A stretch of DNA of 64,000 nucleotides from Pandoraea horticolens (GCF_902459555.1 NZ_CABPSM010000002.1:186001-250000), one strand, 5' to 3'; numbered from the stretch's first letter, positions 25,692 to 35,851 are shown. Notes: generated by a model from the sequence alone, not told the origin. Program-made: numbers and translations.

Positions 25692-26891
25692 TCAGCGCAG
25701 CACTTTGGCGATGGCCGAAGCGACGACGTCGATGTTCTTGTCGTTGAGCGCGGCCACGCAGATACGGCCCGTGCTCACGGCATAGATGCCGAACTCTTCA
25801 CGAAGACGCTCGACCTGATCGGCGGTGAGGCCCGAGTAAGAGAACATGCCGCGTTGCTTGATGACGAACGAGAAATCGCGTTGCACGCCATGGGCGCGCA
25901 GCTTCTCGACCAGTGCCAGACGCATGGCGCGGATGCGCTCGCGCATTTCGGCCAGTTCCTCTTCCCACATGGCGCGCAGTTCAGGGTTGCTCAGCACGGC
26001 GGCGACGACCGAGCCGCCGTGCGTCGGCGGGTTCGAGTAATTGGTGCGGATCACGCGCTTGAGTTGCGAGAGCACGCGGGTCGATTCGTCCTTGCTGCCC
26101 GTCACGATGGACAGGGCGCCGACACGTTCGCCATACAGCGAGAACGATTTGGAGAACGAGCTGGATACGAAGAAGTTCAGGCCGGCGGCGGCGAACAAGC
26201 GCACCACGGCGGCATCGGCGTCGATGCCGTCGCCGAAGCCCTGGTAGGCGATGTCGAGGAACGGCACCAGCTTGCGGGCCTTCACGACTTCCACGACCTG
26301 CGCCCACTGGTCCATCGTCAGGTCAACGCCCGTCGGGTTGTGGCAGCACGCGTGCAGCACGACGATGGTGCCTTCCGGTTCCTTGCCGAGCATGTCGAGC
26401 ATGCCCGGCAGGTTCACGCCGTGCGATTCGGCGTCGTAGTACGGGTACGAGACGACGTTGAAGCCGGCTTGCGTGAACAGGGCGCGGTGGTTTTCCCAGC
26501 TCGGGTCGCTGATGGCGACGGCGGCGTTCGGGTTCAGTTGCTTGAGGAAGTCGGCGCCAATCTTGAGGGCGCCCGTGCCGCCCAGTGCTTGGGCGGTGAT
26601 CACGCGGCCTTCCGCCAGCACGGGGGAATCCTTGCCGAACAGCATTTCCTGCACGGCCTTGTCGTATGCGGCAATGCCTTCGATCGGCAGATAGCCGCGC
26701 GGCAGACCTGCGGCCACGCGTTGTTCTTCCGCTGCCTTCACGGCCTTGAGCAGGGGCAGTTTGCCTTCCGCATTGAAATACACGCCCACGCCCAGATTCA
26801 CTTTTTCGGTACGGTGATCGGCGTTGTAGGCTTCGTTCAGGCCAAGGATAGGGTCGCGCGGGGCGAGTTCGACAGCGGAGAAGAGAGTCAT
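25692..26891 (-). CDS. Aromatic/aspartate aminotransferase (class I)
   Basis: This 399-residue protein is full-length for the AspC/TyrB family (subgroup I-alpha). Visible features are the N-terminal RDPILGLNEAYNAD, ALGGTGALKIG for PLP-phosphate binding, the CCHNPTGVDLT loop (about residues 182-192) and the Schiff-base Lys248 in VSSSFSKSFSLYGERVG. It transaminates aspartate and/or tyrosine and phenylalanine with 2-oxoglutarate; AspC and TyrB cannot be separated by eye. The ATG at 26891 gives the canonical MTLFSAVELAPRDPI start. It is divergent from uvrB. Confidence 0.92.
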   Translation of the reverse strand: MTLFSAVELAPRDPILGLNEAYNADHRTEKVNLGVGVYFNAEGKLPLLKAVKAAEEQRVAAGLPRGYLPIEGIAAYDKAVQEMLFGKDSPVLAEGRVITAQALGGTGALKIGADFLKQLNPNAAVAISDPSWENHRALFTQAGFNVVSYPYYDAESHGVNLPGMLDMLGKEPEGTIVVLHACCHNPTGVDLTMDQWAQVVEVVKARKLVPFLDIAYQGFGDGIDADAAVVRLFAAAGLNFFVSSSFSKSFSLYGERVGALSIVTGSKDESTRVLSQLKRVIRTNYSNPPTHGGSVVAAVLSNPELRAMWEEELAEMRERIRAMRLALVEKLRAHGVQRDFSFVIKQRGMFSYSGLTADQVERLREEFGIYAVSTGRICVAALNDKNIDVVASAIAKVLR

Positions 26892-27211
26892 TTCGACGGC
26901 TCGAGACAGGTAGTAGGAAAATGCAGCGGGTCGGCTGCAACTTACGCAGGATCGGCCCAACGGACTATTTTAGCGAAGATTGCCCGCGCTTGTGGTAAAC
27001 GCTGCCTGGCAAAGCGTGAATTCATGCGATTTCGACACGAAAACTGCCACGGATTGCCAGAAATTGACGAAATCTCAGCAAGGTACGCCGTGCGACGTCG
27101 CCGCAGGTCGGCGGGCGTGCCGCTGATGACCCCGTTGTCACCTATCGAACTCAGGGAATCGTCCGACGCGCTAGAATGCCAAATTACGTCTCTCATGCTC
27201 GCACCCCCGCC
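26892..27211. other. Divergent intergenic region, aminotransferase / uvrB
   Basis: These 320 bases contain no convincing gene. A TAGAAT hexamer (27172-27177) is placed to act as a -10 for uvrB. A CTG-11 bases-CAG arrangement (27044-27060) resembles a LexA half-site pair but has the wrong spacing. The remainder shows nothing I can name. Confidence 0.6.
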
Positions 27212-29299
27212 ATGACCCCTGCGGCTGAACACGATCTCGACGAAAGCAAGTTCCTAACGTTCCCGGATTCTCCCTACCAACTCTACTGCCCGTTCCCGGC
27301 CGCCGGCGACCAGCCCGCGGCCATTGCGCAGTTGACCGAAGGCGTGGAGGACGGGCTCGCGTTCCAGACGTTGCTCGGCGTGACCGGTTCGGGCAAGACG
27401 TTCACGATGGCGAACGTGATCGCGCGGCTTGGCCGCCCGGCCATCGTATTTGCGCCAAACAAGACGCTTGCCGCCCAGCTTTACTCGGAGTTCCGCGAAT
27501 TCTTCCCGCGAAATGCGGTGGAGTATTTCGTCTCGTACTACGACTATTACCAGCCGGAAGCGTATGTACCGCAGCGCGATCTCTTCATCGAGAAGGATTC
27601 GTCTGTCAACGAACACATCGAGCAGATGCGTCTTTCGGCGACGAAGAGCTTGCTGGAGCGCCGCGATGTGGTGATCGTGGCCACCGTCTCTGCCATCTAC
27701 GGTATCGGGAATCCGACCGAATACCACCAGATGATTCTGACGGTGCGTCAGGGCGACAAGATTGGCCAGCGCGACGTCATCGCGCGACTGATCGCCATGC
27801 AGTACACGCGCAACGAAACGGATTTCGGACGGGGTACGTTCCGTGTGCGCGGCGACACCATCGATATCTTCCCGGCGGAACACGCCGAACTGGCGCTGCG
27901 CGTCGAGTTGTTCGACGACGAAGTCGACACGCTGCAACTCTTCGACCCGCTCACCGGGCGTGTGCGGCAGAAAGTGCCGCGATTCACGGTGTATCCGTCC
28001 TCACACTACGTGACCCCACGAGATACGGTGCTGCGCGCCATCGAGACGATCAAGGCCGAATTGCGCGACCGGCTCGACTTCTTTTACAAGGAAAGCAAGC
28101 TGGTCGAGGCACAGCGGCTGGAGCAACGCACCCGGTTCGATTTGGAGATGTTGCAGGAGCTGGGCTTCTGCAAGGGCATCGAGAACTATTCGCGGCATTT
28201 GTCCGGAGCCGCGCCGGGCGAGCCGCCGCCGACGCTTGTGGACTATTTGCCGCCCGACGCGCTGATGTTCCTCGACGAGTCGCATGTCCTCATCGGACAG
28301 TTCAACGGTATGTACAACGGCGACCGGGCGCGCAAGGAAAATCTCGTCAACTACGGCTTCCGCCTGCCGTCGGCGCTGGACAACCGTCCGCTCAAATTTG
28401 CCGAGTACGAACGCAAGATGCGTCAGGCGATCTTCGTCTCCGCAACCCCGGCAGATTACGAGGCCAAGCGCACGGGCCAGGTGGTGGAGCAGGTGGTGCG
28501 TCCTACCGGGCTGATCGATCCGATCATCATGGTGCGTCCGGCACGTACGCAGGTGGACGACGTCCTCACCGAAATCAACAAGCGTGTGGCGGTGGGAGAG
28601 CGCGTGCTCGTCACCACGCTCACGAAGCGTATGGCGGAGCAACTCACCGAGTATCTGTCCGATAACGGTGTGAAGGTCCGTTATCTGCATAGCGACATCG
28701 ATACCGTCGAACGCGTAGAGATCATTCGCGATTTGCGCTTGGGCGCATTCGACGTACTGGTCGGGATCAACTTGCTGCGCGAGGGGCTGGATATTCCGGA
28801 GGTGTCGCTCGTGGCGATTCTGGACGCGGACAAGGAAGGTTTCCTGCGCGCCGAGCGGTCATTGATTCAGACGATCGGGCGGGCGGCGCGCAACGTCAAT
28901 GGAACGGCCATCCTGTACGGCGACAAGATGACCGACTCGATGAAGCGTGCGATCAGCGAGACGGAGCGTCGCCGTGCCAAGCAGATGGCGCACAACGAGG
29001 CGAACGGCATCGTACCGACGGGGGTGAAGAAGCGCATCAAGGACATCATCGACGGTGTCTACGATCCGCAGGACGCCAAGGCGGAGCTGGCCGAGGCCAA
29101 GGAGCAGGCGCACTATCAGGACATGTCGGAAAAGCAACTGGCGCGCGAGATCAAGAAGCTCGAGAAGCAGATGCAGGAACACGCCCGGAATCTGGAATTC
29201 GAGAAGGCTGCCAAAGTGCGTGATCAATTGCTGCACGTCAAGGCGCTGGTGTTCGGGACCGACGGCGCGAGCGAGGCGGAACTGGGCCCGAAGATCTGA
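27212..29299 (+). CDS. uvrB: Excinuclease ABC subunit B
   Basis: This 695-residue protein is the helicase-like damage-verification subunit of nucleotide-excision repair. Walker A GVTGSGKT is at 56-63, the DNA-inserting beta-hairpin at [14 protein letters not shown] (108-121), and the Walker B region at [14 protein letters not shown] UvrC-binding UVR domain ([26 protein letters not shown]) ends the protein. The start at 27212 gives the usual length; an ATG 36 bases upstream is also in frame and cannot be excluded. The phosphatase gene follows 36 bases downstream. Confidence 0.97.
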   Translation: MTPAAEHDLDESKFLTFPDSPYQLYCPFPAAGDQPAAIAQLTEGVEDGLAFQTLLGVTGSGKTFTMANVIARLGRPAIVFAPNKTLAAQLYSEFREFFPRNAVEYFVSYYDYYQPEAYVPQRDLFIEKDSSVNEHIEQMRLSATKSLLERRDVVIVATVSAIYGIGNPTEYHQMILTVRQGDKIGQRDVIARLIAMQYTRNETDFGRGTFRVRGDTIDIFPAEHAELALRVELFDDEVDTLQLFDPLTGRVRQKVPRFTVYPSSHYVTPRDTVLRAIETIKAELRDRLDFFYKESKLVEAQRLEQRTRFDLEMLQELGFCKGIENYSRHLSGAAPGEPPPTLVDYLPPDALMFLDESHVLIGQFNGMYNGDRARKENLVNYGFRLPSALDNRPLKFAEYERKMRQAIFVSATPADYEAKRTGQVVEQVVRPTGLIDPIIMVRPARTQVDDVLTEINKRVAVGERVLVTTLTKRMAEQLTEYLSDNGVKVRYLHSDIDTVERVEIIRDLRLGAFDVLVGINLLREGLDIPEVSLVAILDADKEGFLRAERSLIQTIGRAARNVNGTAILYGDKMTDSMKRAISETERRRAKQMAHNEANGIVPTGVKKRIKDIIDGVYDPQDAKAELAEAKEQAHYQDMSEKQLAREIKKLEKQMQEHARNLEFEKAAKVRDQLLHVKALVFGTDGASEAELGPKI

Positions 29300-29335
29300 T
29301 GGCCGCTTTGCACGGCACAACGTCCGGATAACGCA

Positions 29336-29812
29336 ATGAAACACACCTCCGTTCTCTTCGTGTGTATGGGCAACATTTGCCGCTCGCCCAGCGCCGACGG
29401 CATTTTTCGTCATCGTCTGGTCGAGGCCGGACTGGCGGATCTGATCGTTGTCGATTCGGCCGGCACGCATAGCTATCACATCGGCCATGCGCCCGATGCC
29501 CGCACGCAGGCGGCAGCGCAGCGGCGCGGCTACGATTTAAGCGAACTGCGGGCGCGTCGCGTCGACGCCGGCGACTTCGTGCGCTTCGAATGGATCGTGG
29601 CGATGGACGACGCGAATGTCGCAGAACTCACGGCACGTTGTCCGGTTGAGTATCGTCACAAGATTGTGCGGTTGATGGACTTTGCGACGCATCACGACGC
29701 CACCGAAGTCCCCGATCCGTATTACGGTGGCGCGCAAGGCTTCGAGACCGTGCTCGATTATATTGAAGACGGTCTCGACGGCCTGCTCGCGCGACTGGAA
29801 AGGGACGCCTGA
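29336..29812 (+). CDS. Low-molecular-weight protein-tyrosine phosphatase
   Basis: This 158-residue protein has the signature P-loop CMGNICRS (Cys10 to Ser17; nucleophile Cys10, Arg16) near the N-terminus and the general-acid Asp in VPDPYYGG (about residues 123-130). These features define the LMW-PTP family. In bacteria such enzymes often counter tyrosine kinases that control capsule or exopolysaccharide, but no kinase or polysaccharide gene is adjacent; here it follows uvrB directly. It may be an arsenate-reductase-fold housekeeping phosphatase. The physiological substrate is unknown. Confidence 0.93.
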   Translation: MKHTSVLFVCMGNICRSPSADGIFRHRLVEAGLADLIVVDSAGTHSYHIGHAPDARTQAAAQRRGYDLSELRARRVDAGDFVRFEWIVAMDDANVAELTARCPVEYRHKIVRLMDFATHHDATEVPDPYYGGAQGFETVLDYIEDGLDGLLARLERDA

Positions 29813-30006
29813 TGCGCGCATTCCCGTGGGGGAGGGCGCGTGAGGCGTGACCGCGCATCTTTCGCGACACGTGTCGGTGAGGCTATCATTCGCCCCAGCA
29901 CCGGTGCGGTGGCGCCGGTTCGGCGCGATCTTCGATAACCCCGGTATGCCAGGTATCTCCGGTTTTGCCTCAGCGCCTCCATCTCTTTTCTCCCGTTCTC
30001 CAATCG

Positions 30007-32112
30007 ATGCTCAATTCGCTCAATTCGTACTGGCGTAAATGGCGCGCCTCGCGTCACGCCGGCCATCAGCTCGACGAACTGCTCGCGCACGCCGACCCAT
30101 CTGCGCCGCTGGCCGTCCGTAATCAGTGGCTGATCGAATTGTCACATTGGGTGCAAAAGCGCGGCGCGCTCGTCAATGAAGTGCGCGAGGCGGGCGAGGC
30201 GGCGCGTTATCGTCCGCATACCCGCCTGCGCTATCTGCTGCAAATGCTCGACCGGAATCCAGCGTGGCGCTTGCCTGTAGCTCGCACACTGCGTAGCGTC
30301 ATTCACGAGAGCGACGCGATTTCGTTGCTGTGCGATACGGGCTTGCCTGTGCGGCCGGGATTTTGGGGCGCGCTGGTCGAGCGTATCGAGAAGGCGCTGA
30401 TTCCACCGCCGCCGACGCGACGCGATCTCTCTGCGTTGTGCTCGCTCATGTTCCCCGACGGCGACGCGGCCGATTGGATCGCCGCCATGCCGCCCGAGTT
30501 GCTGGCCGATCTCATCGCACTGCTGCATTACGGCGAGGACGAGGATGACGACGCCGACTGGAATCCGTTCGCCGACGATCTGCTGGCCGCGATGCATCAC
30601 TTGGTCAACCAGATTGCGTCGACCGGGCTGTCGCAGGCGGTGCGTTCCCGCCTGACATATCCGCGTGTCACCGACTCGCCGTTCTACCGGCTCGGACGCG
30701 CCATGCAGGAACTCGAAGAGGCCGGGCAGGCGTTTGCGCACGGTGCGCCGCCGTCGCAGCACTTCGTGCAGCACATCAACGTGTTTCGCGCGCTGCTCGA
30801 CGATTGCGGCCGCGCGGCGCGTCAGGTGTACGCGCATCTCGACGAGAACGGCGTGAGCGTGGATATCGTGTTTCAGGTGGAGCGGGCCAAGGCGCGTATT
30901 CGCCGGCTCGAGCGTCTGCTCGAGGCGTGGCTGACCCAGGCCGAAGAGGATCGCGCTACGGCGCGCGTGCGACTGTTTGCCGACCTGGTGCGCGCGAATC
31001 AGGCTAGCCAGAGTGTGGGCGAACTGGCGCGGACCTCGTTCGGACTGCTGGCGCGCAAGGTCGTGGAGCGCAGTGCCGAGACGGGCGAGCACTACATCGC
31101 CCGCAATCGCAGCGAATACTTCGCCATGTTGAAGATGGCCTGCGGCGGTGGCCTCGTGACGGTGGTGACCGTCTACGTGAAGTTTCTGATTGTGAGCATG
31201 CACCTGCCGACAGTTGTCGAGGGTTTCCTCGCCGGCGCCAACTACGCGCTTTGCTTTCTGTTCATGCACTTCTGCCACTTCACGCTGGCGACCAAGCAGC
31301 CGGCGATGACGGCGCCGGCCATTGCCAGCAAGCTCGACGATGTCGACACGCCCGCCGGCATGGACGCCTTCGTCGGCGAGGTGATCGCCCTCGTGCGTAC
31401 GCAGGCGGCGGCCATCTTCGGCAATCTGGCGATGGTGTTTCCATTCTGCCTGCTGGTGCAGTGGGCGGTGTCGGCGGCGCTGGGTGTGAATACGATTTCG
31501 CCCGAAAAGGCCCACGCGACGCTCACTTCGTTCTCGATTTTTGGTGTCACGCCGCTCTTTGCGATCTTGACTGGCGTGCTGCTGTGGTTCTCGAGTCTGA
31601 TTTCGGGCTGGGCGGACAACTGGTTCGCGCTGCATGGCATCGGGGATGTGCTGGCCTACAACCGGCGTCTGCGCTTCGTCTTCGGCCGCAACGGGGCGGC
31701 GCGGCTGGCGGATGGGTGCCGTCGTCACATCGCCCCTGTGCTCGGGAATCTGACCCTCGGCTTCATGCTGGGGCTGGTGCCGGCTGTGCTGACAGCGTTC
31801 GCGCTGCCATTCGAGGTGCGCCACGTGACGTTGTCAACGGGCTCGATTGCGACCTCCATTGGGGTGCTGGGCATGCCGGTGCTGCGCGATCCGGCCCTTT
31901 GGCTGGCGGTGGCCGGTGTCGGGTCGATGGCCTTGCTCAACGTCGGCGTCAGTTTTGCGTTAGCATTCCACATGGCGCTCCGATCGCGTCCACTGCGATT
32001 GGGCGACCGCCGGCAAATCCATCGCGCCATCTGGCGCGCCGTGCTGCGCAATCCACTGGTACTGTTGTTTCCTCTGCGCTCCCCGCAGTTGGATGCCCGT
32101 CCCGAAAAATGA
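30007..32112 (+). CDS. Gcr-type large membrane protein (customarily named site-specific recombinase)
   Basis: This 701-residue protein matches the family annotated as site-specific recombinase Gcr (PF10136-type). The first 385 residues are helical and soluble, with coiled-coil-like stretches (VERAKARIRRLERLLEAWL). From about 390 there are six or so strongly hydrophobic helices, with the conserved loop FSSLISGWADNWFALHGIGDVLAYNRRLR between them. Neither a serine-recombinase nor a tyrosine-recombinase catalytic pattern is visible, so the customary name is doubtful. The ATG at 30007 is chosen; an in-frame TTG lies 42 bases upstream and neither has a clear ribosome site. It lies just upstream of iscR. 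Confidence 0.75.
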   Translation: MLNSLNSYWRKWRASRHAGHQLDELLAHADPSAPLAVRNQWLIELSHWVQKRGALVNEVREAGEAARYRPHTRLRYLLQMLDRNPAWRLPVARTLRSVIHESDAISLLCDTGLPVRPGFWGALVERIEKALIPPPPTRRDLSALCSLMFPDGDAADWIAAMPPELLADLIALLHYGEDEDDDADWNPFADDLLAAMHHLVNQIASTGLSQAVRSRLTYPRVTDSPFYRLGRAMQELEEAGQAFAHGAPPSQHFVQHINVFRALLDDCGRAARQVYAHLDENGVSVDIVFQVERAKARIRRLERLLEAWLTQAEEDRATARVRLFADLVRANQASQSVGELARTSFGLLARKVVERSAETGEHYIARNRSEYFAMLKMACGGGLVTVVTVYVKFLIVSMHLPTVVEGFLAGANYALCFLFMHFCHFTLATKQPAMTAPAIASKLDDVDTPAGMDAFVGEVIALVRTQAAAIFGNLAMVFPFCLLVQWAVSAALGVNTISPEKAHATLTSFSIFGVTPLFAILTGVLLWFSSLISGWADNWFALHGIGDVLAYNRRLRFVFGRNGAARLADGCRRHIAPVLGNLTLGFMLGLVPAVLTAFALPFEVRHVTLSTGSIATSIGVLGMPVLRDPALWLAVAGVGSMALLNVGVSFALAFHMALRSRPLRLGDRRQIHRAIWRAVLRNPLVLLFPLRSPQLDARPEK

Positions 32113-32161
32113 GAAATTTCACGAACGGGTGAGGGAACTTCCGCAAAAAATGGGCCAGAAG

Positions 32162-32212
32162 TACTTGACTAAATTCGTAGGGAATTTATACTTGACGAAA
32201 ATAGTCGAGATT
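32162..32212 (+). promoter_or_regulatory. iscR promoter with two IscR-type boxes
   Basis: The -35 TTGACT (32165-32170), a 16-base spacer and TATACT (32187-32192) form a good promoter. A 25-base site at 32188-32212 reads ATACTTGAC, then GAAAA, then TAGTCGAGATT, agreeing well with the type-1 IscR consensus ATASYYGACTRWWWYAGTCRRSTAT. A second, poorer copy (32162-32184) overlaps the -35. This mirrors E. coli, where [2Fe-2S]-IscR represses its own promoter. Confidence 0.85.
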
Positions 32213-32225
32213 AAGCCCCTGCATC

Positions 32226-32753
32226 ATGAGACTTACCACGAAAGGCCGTTTCGCCGTTACGGCGATGATCGACCTGGCCATGCGCCAGGACGCGGGTCCC
32301 GTGACGCTTGCGGGCATTAGTCAGCGTCAGCGAATTTCCCTCTCTTACCTGGAGCAGTTGTTCGGTAAGCTGCGCCGCCACGAGATCGTGGAGAGCGTGC
32401 GCGGGCCGGGCGGTGGTTACAGCCTTGCGCGTCGAGCGGAAGAGGTGACGGTTGCTGACATCATCATTGCGGTGGACGAACCGCTCGATGCCACCCAGTG
32501 CGGCAGCAAGGGCAACTGCGAGAAGGGCCAGGACGGCCATCGCGGCCACTGCATGACGCACGAGTTGTGGGCGACGCTCAACCAGAAGATGGTCGAGTAT
32601 CTCGATTCCGTTTCGCTGCGCGACCTCGTCGAGCAGCAACGTAGCAAGCAGGCCCAGCAGGCCGTTCTGCGCGACACCCGCGAGTCCGGTACTAACAGCC
32701 AGACCATCGCTACGCGCATTCCCAATTCGGTCTTCGATATGGCCCGTTCATAA
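32226..32753 (+). CDS. iscR: Iron-sulfur cluster regulator IscR
   Basis: This 175-residue protein is an Rrf2-family regulator with a winged HTH ([33 protein letters not shown], and the wing [10 protein letters not shown]). Cluster ligand candidates are Cys92, Cys98, Cys109 and His112. Between the second and third Cys there are five more residues than in E. coli (Cys104), a variation also seen in other beta-proteobacteria. Holo-IscR represses the isc operon; the apo form activates other targets. Its own promoter carries matching boxes. iscS follows 31 bases downstream. Confidence 0.97.
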   Translation: MRLTTKGRFAVTAMIDLAMRQDAGPVTLAGISQRQRISLSYLEQLFGKLRRHEIVESVRGPGGGYSLARRAEEVTVADIIIAVDEPLDATQCGSKGNCEKGQDGHRGHCMTHELWATLNQKMVEYLDSVSLRDLVEQQRSKQAQQAVLRDTRESGTNSQTIATRIPNSVFDMARS

Positions 32754-32784
32754 CAGGCGCCACGGCACGATCCTGGAGCACCCC

Positions 32785-34008
32785 ATGAAAAACGACACCC
32801 TCAACCTCCCCATCTATATGGACTACAGCGCTACGACGCCGATTGACCCGCGCGTCGTGGACAAGATGTTGCCCTACCTGCGCGAGCAGTTCGGCAACCC
32901 GGCATCGCGCAGCCACTCGTTCGGCTGGGCTGCCGAGCAAGCGGTGGAAGAGGCACGCGAGGAAGTCGCCAAGCTGGTGAATGCCGATCCGCGCGAGATC
33001 GTCTGGACGTCGGGCGCCACCGAGTCGAACAATCTCGCGATCAAGGGCGCGGCGCACTTCTACCAAGGCAAGGGCAAGCACCTCGTCACGGTGAAGACCG
33101 AGCACAAGGCCGTACTCGACACGATGCGCGAGCTTGAGCGCGAGGGCTTCACAGTCACGTATCTGGACGTGAAGGACGACGGTCTGCTCGATCTGGACGT
33201 TTTCAAGTCGGCATTGCGTTCGGACACGATCCTTGTCTCGGTCATGGCCGTGAACAACGAAATCGGCGTCATTCAGGATATTGGCACCCTCGGCGAGATC
33301 TGCCGCGAGAAGGGCATCATTTTCCACGTTGACGCCGCTCAGGCGACCGGGAAGATGCCGATCGATCTGGCCAAGCTGAAGGTCGATCTGATGTCGTTCT
33401 CGGCGCACAAGACGTATGGCCCGAAGGGTATCGGCGCGCTGTATGTGCGTCGTAAGCCGCGTGTGCGTATCGAGGCACAGATTCACGGCGGCGGTCATGA
33501 ACGCGGCATGCGTTCGGGCACGCTGGCCACGCACCAGATCGTCGGCATGGGCGAGGCGTTCCGTCTCGCACGTGAAGAAATGGCAGTAGAGAACGAGCGT
33601 GTGCGCATGCTGCGCGATCGTCTGCTGCGCGGTCTGACGGAAATGAAAGAGGTGTATGTGAACGGCGACATGGAACAACGTGTGCCGCACAACCTGAACA
33701 TCAGCTTCAATTTTGTCGAAGGCGAATCGCTGATCATGGCGATCAAGGATGTCGCGGTGTCGTCGGGTTCGGCGTGCACGTCGGCCTCGCTGGAGCCTTC
33801 ATACGTATTGCGTGCCCTGGGTCGCAACGACGAACTGGCGCACAGCTCGATTCGCTTCACGGTGGGTCGTTTCACGACCGAGCAGGAAGTCGACTACGTG
33901 GTCGAACTGCTCAAGGGCAAGATCGGCAAGCTGCGCGATCTGTCGCCGCTGTGGGAAATGTACATGGACGGGGTCGATCTGAATTCGATCCAATGGGCCG
34001 CACACTGA
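32785..34008 (+). CDS. iscS: Cysteine desulfurase IscS
   Basis: This 407-residue PLP enzyme takes sulfur from cysteine for Fe-S cluster assembly and tRNA thiolation. The Schiff-base Lys209 lies in [12 protein letters not shown] and the persulfide-forming Cys331 in the mobile loop [21 protein letters not shown]. The C-terminus [18 protein letters not shown] matches the IscS tail that contacts IscU. It is the second gene of the isc operon; iscU begins 18 bases later. Confidence 0.98.
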   Translation: MKNDTLNLPIYMDYSATTPIDPRVVDKMLPYLREQFGNPASRSHSFGWAAEQAVEEAREEVAKLVNADPREIVWTSGATESNNLAIKGAAHFYQGKGKHLVTVKTEHKAVLDTMRELEREGFTVTYLDVKDDGLLDLDVFKSALRSDTILVSVMAVNNEIGVIQDIGTLGEICREKGIIFHVDAAQATGKMPIDLAKLKVDLMSFSAHKTYGPKGIGALYVRRKPRVRIEAQIHGGGHERGMRSGTLATHQIVGMGEAFRLAREEMAVENERVRMLRDRLLRGLTEMKEVYVNGDMEQRVPHNLNISFNFVEGESLIMAIKDVAVSSGSACTSASLEPSYVLRALGRNDELAHSSIRFTVGRFTTEQEVDYVVELLKGKIGKLRDLSPLWEMYMDGVDLNSIQWAAH

Positions 34009-34026
34009 GCATTCAAGGAGTTAGCC

Positions 34027-34434
34027 ATGTCGTACAGCAAGGAAGTTCTGGATCACTACGAAAACCCGCGTAACGTTGGCTCGTTCGAAAAGGGCGACGA
34101 CGCTGTCGGTACCGGTATGGTCGGCGCCCCGGCTTGCGGTGACGTGATGAAGCTGCAGATTCGTGTGAACGAAGCCGGCGTGATCGAAGACGCCAAGTTC
34201 AAGACCTACGGCTGCGGCTCGGCGATTGCTTCGTCGTCGCTCGTGACCGAGTGGGTCAAGGGCAAGACGCTGGATCAGGCGCTCGACATCAAGAACACCC
34301 AGATCGCGCAGGAACTGGCGCTGCCGCCGGTGAAGATTCACTGCTCGATTCTGGCCGAAGACGCTATCAAGGCGGCCGTGGCCGATTACAAGCAGAAGCA
34401 CGGCCAGTCGGCCGAGCCGGCAAAGGCTGCCTGA
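34027..34434 (+). CDS. iscU: Fe-S cluster scaffold IscU
   Basis: This 135-residue scaffold has the three invariant cysteines Cys37, Cys63 and Cys106, the Asp39 that tunes cluster release (APACGD) and the LPPVK motif (99-103) recognised by HscA. Length exceeds E. coli IscU by a short C-terminal QSAEPAKAA tail. A good AGGAG site precedes the ATG. It receives sulfur from IscS and passes clusters on with HscB/HscA, all encoded here. Confidence 0.98.
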   Translation: MSYSKEVLDHYENPRNVGSFEKGDDAVGTGMVGAPACGDVMKLQIRVNEAGVIEDAKFKTYGCGSAIASSSLVTEWVKGKTLDQALDIKNTQIAQELALPPVKIHCSILAEDAIKAAVADYKQKHGQSAEPAKAA

Positions 34435-34463
34435 GCGGCACGACGGATAAAGGAATCGGCAAG

Positions 34464-34787
34464 ATGGCCATTACATTGACCGAGAAGGCCGCGCAGCACG
34501 TTTCGCGTTATCTGACGCGGCGCGGCAAGGGCGTGGGCCTGCGGCTGGGCGTGAAGACGACCGGTTGCTCGGGCCTGGCCTACAAGCTGGAGTACGCCGA
34601 TGACGTGGCGGGCGAAGACACGGTCTTCGAGAGCCATGGCGTGAAGGTGATCGTCGATCCGAAGAGCCTGCCGTACATCGACGGCACCGAGCTGGACTTC
34701 GCGCGCGAAGGCCTGAACGAAGGGTTCCGCTTCAATAATCCGAACGTCAAGGATGAGTGCGGCTGCGGCGAGTCTTTCCGCGTCTGA
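34464..34787 (+). CDS. iscA: A-type Fe-S carrier IscA
   Basis: This 107-residue HesB/IscA protein has the three conserved cysteines Cys35 (TTGCSGLAY), Cys99 and Cys101 (DECGCGESF). A-type carriers deliver [4Fe-4S] clusters or hold iron. The ATG at 34464 lies 30 bases after iscU. Its last 35 bases overlap the start of the DUF3565 gene in another frame, implying translational coupling. Confidence 0.97.
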   Translation: MAITLTEKAAQHVSRYLTRRGKGVGLRLGVKTTGCSGLAYKLEYADDVAGEDTVFESHGVKVIVDPKSLPYIDGTELDFAREGLNEGFRFNNPNVKDECGCGESFRV

Positions 34788-34998
34788 CGCCGCGCCGTTG
34801 CGCGAGATCGTCGGTTTTCGGCAAGACGACGAAGGCCAATGGGTTGCGCAACTGGCGTGCGGGCATGGGCAACATGTCCGGCATCTTCCCCCGTGGCAGA
34901 TCCGGACATGGACGCAAACCCCTTCAGGCCGTGAAGCGGTGCTCGGCACTACGTTGCCCTGTCGCAAGTGCGAACGCGGCGAGCCGGCGGATGCGTGA
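34753..34998 (+). CDS. DUF3565 family protein
   Basis: This 81-residue protein matches DUF3565: [32 protein letters not shown] (about residues 17-48) and the end [11 protein letters not shown]. Cys36, His38, His41 and the terminal CRKC (70-73) look like a small metal-binding site, probably zinc. It overlaps iscA by 35 bases and sits inside the isc locus, so an accessory role in iron-sulfur metabolism is possible but unproven. About 150 bases downstream is a strong terminator. Confidence 0.83.
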   Translation: MSAAAASLSASDAAPLREIVGFRQDDEGQWVAQLACGHGQHVRHLPPWQIRTWTQTPSGREAVLGTTLPCRKCERGEPADA

Positions 34999-35142
34999 GG
35001 CCCGACCAGCAGATTAGGCACGTTGGGTGTGTCGAGTGGGTTAGGTGTATTAGGCCGCGCAGTGAGATCGCAGCGCATACCGTCTCAGCGACGGCAGACG
35101 TGGCGAGCCCGCCGGGCGGTGAGCAGTAGCGTAGGCAGCAAG

Positions 35143-35163
35143 GCGGCGCGAGCCGCTTTTTTT
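35143..35163 (+). terminator. Intrinsic terminator inside the isc locus
   Basis: GCGGC-GCGA-GCCGC followed by seven T residues (35157-35163): a short, GC-rich hairpin with a GNRA-type loop and a perfect U tract. It lies between the DUF3565 gene and hscB, within a 236-base spacer with no gene. The part before it contains low-complexity GTTAGG/ATTAGG repetition (35012-35053). Confidence 0.85.
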
Positions 35164-35234
35164 ACGGGCCGAAGGCGGGTGGCGTGACGCGACGGCATAT
35201 CGCATCGACGCCCGTGACGAATGAAGAGTGCGCG

Positions 35235-35765
35235 ATGAGTGCGTTGACTGACAACTATTTCACACTGTTCGATTTGCCGCAGCGCTTTGCGCTCGATACC
35301 GAGGCGCTCGAGGCGGCTTACCGTGCCGTGCAATCGCGCGTGCATCCGGATCGATTCGCGAGCGCGAGCGACGCCGAACGGCGCGTGGCCATGCAATGGG
35401 CTGCGCAGGCGAACGCCGCCTATCGCACGTTACGCGACCCGTTACAACGCGCGACGTACCTGCTTACGTTGGAAGGCATCGATGTGGGCGCGGAGAACAA
35501 CACCGCGATGGCCCCCGATTTCCTGATGCAGCAGATGGAGTGGCGCGAAGCGATCGACGACGCCGTCGCTGCACGCAATATCAACGCCCTCGAAGCGCTC
35601 GCCCGATCCCTGCGCGACGATCGTCGCGTGCGGCTCGCCAAGCTGGGCGACTGGCTCGAGAGCAGCGCGTGGCAGCCGTCGGCGGAAGCCGTGCGGCAAC
35701 TGATGTTCATTGCGCGCGCCGAAGACGACATCGCGCAGCGCATCGAAATGCTGGAAAACGCGTGA
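35235..35765 (+). CDS. hscB: Fe-S assembly co-chaperone HscB
   Basis: This 176-residue J-type co-chaperone has the HPD motif at 37-39 ([10 protein letters not shown]) and the C-terminal three-helix domain that binds IscU. It stimulates HscA ATPase and hands over IscU. The ATG at 35235 gives the standard [18 protein letters not shown] start. It heads the second half of the isc locus after the internal terminator; I see no strong promoter immediately upstream, so expression may rely on read-through or a weak promoter. Confidence 0.96.
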   Translation: MSALTDNYFTLFDLPQRFALDTEALEAAYRAVQSRVHPDRFASASDAERRVAMQWAAQANAAYRTLRDPLQRATYLLTLEGIDVGAENNTAMAPDFLMQQMEWREAIDDAVAARNINALEALARSLRDDRRVRLAKLGDWLESSAWQPSAEAVRQLMFIARAEDDIAQRIEMLENA

Positions 35766-35851
35766 CGGCCCGGTGCGGCGCCGTCACATGTCATTGAGAA
35801 CTGCTTGAGAACAGGGCGCACGCGCGAGCGCGCCGCCCGCATTGCAAAGTC

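Noticed and set aside
27044-27060. LexA-like CTG...CAG before uvrB
   Set aside because: Spacing is 11 bases rather than the canonical 10 and the core is GC-rich, so I do not call an SOS box.
34999-35060. TTAGG-like low-complexity stretch as a functional repeat
   Set aside because: Units are irregular and few; no defined period.
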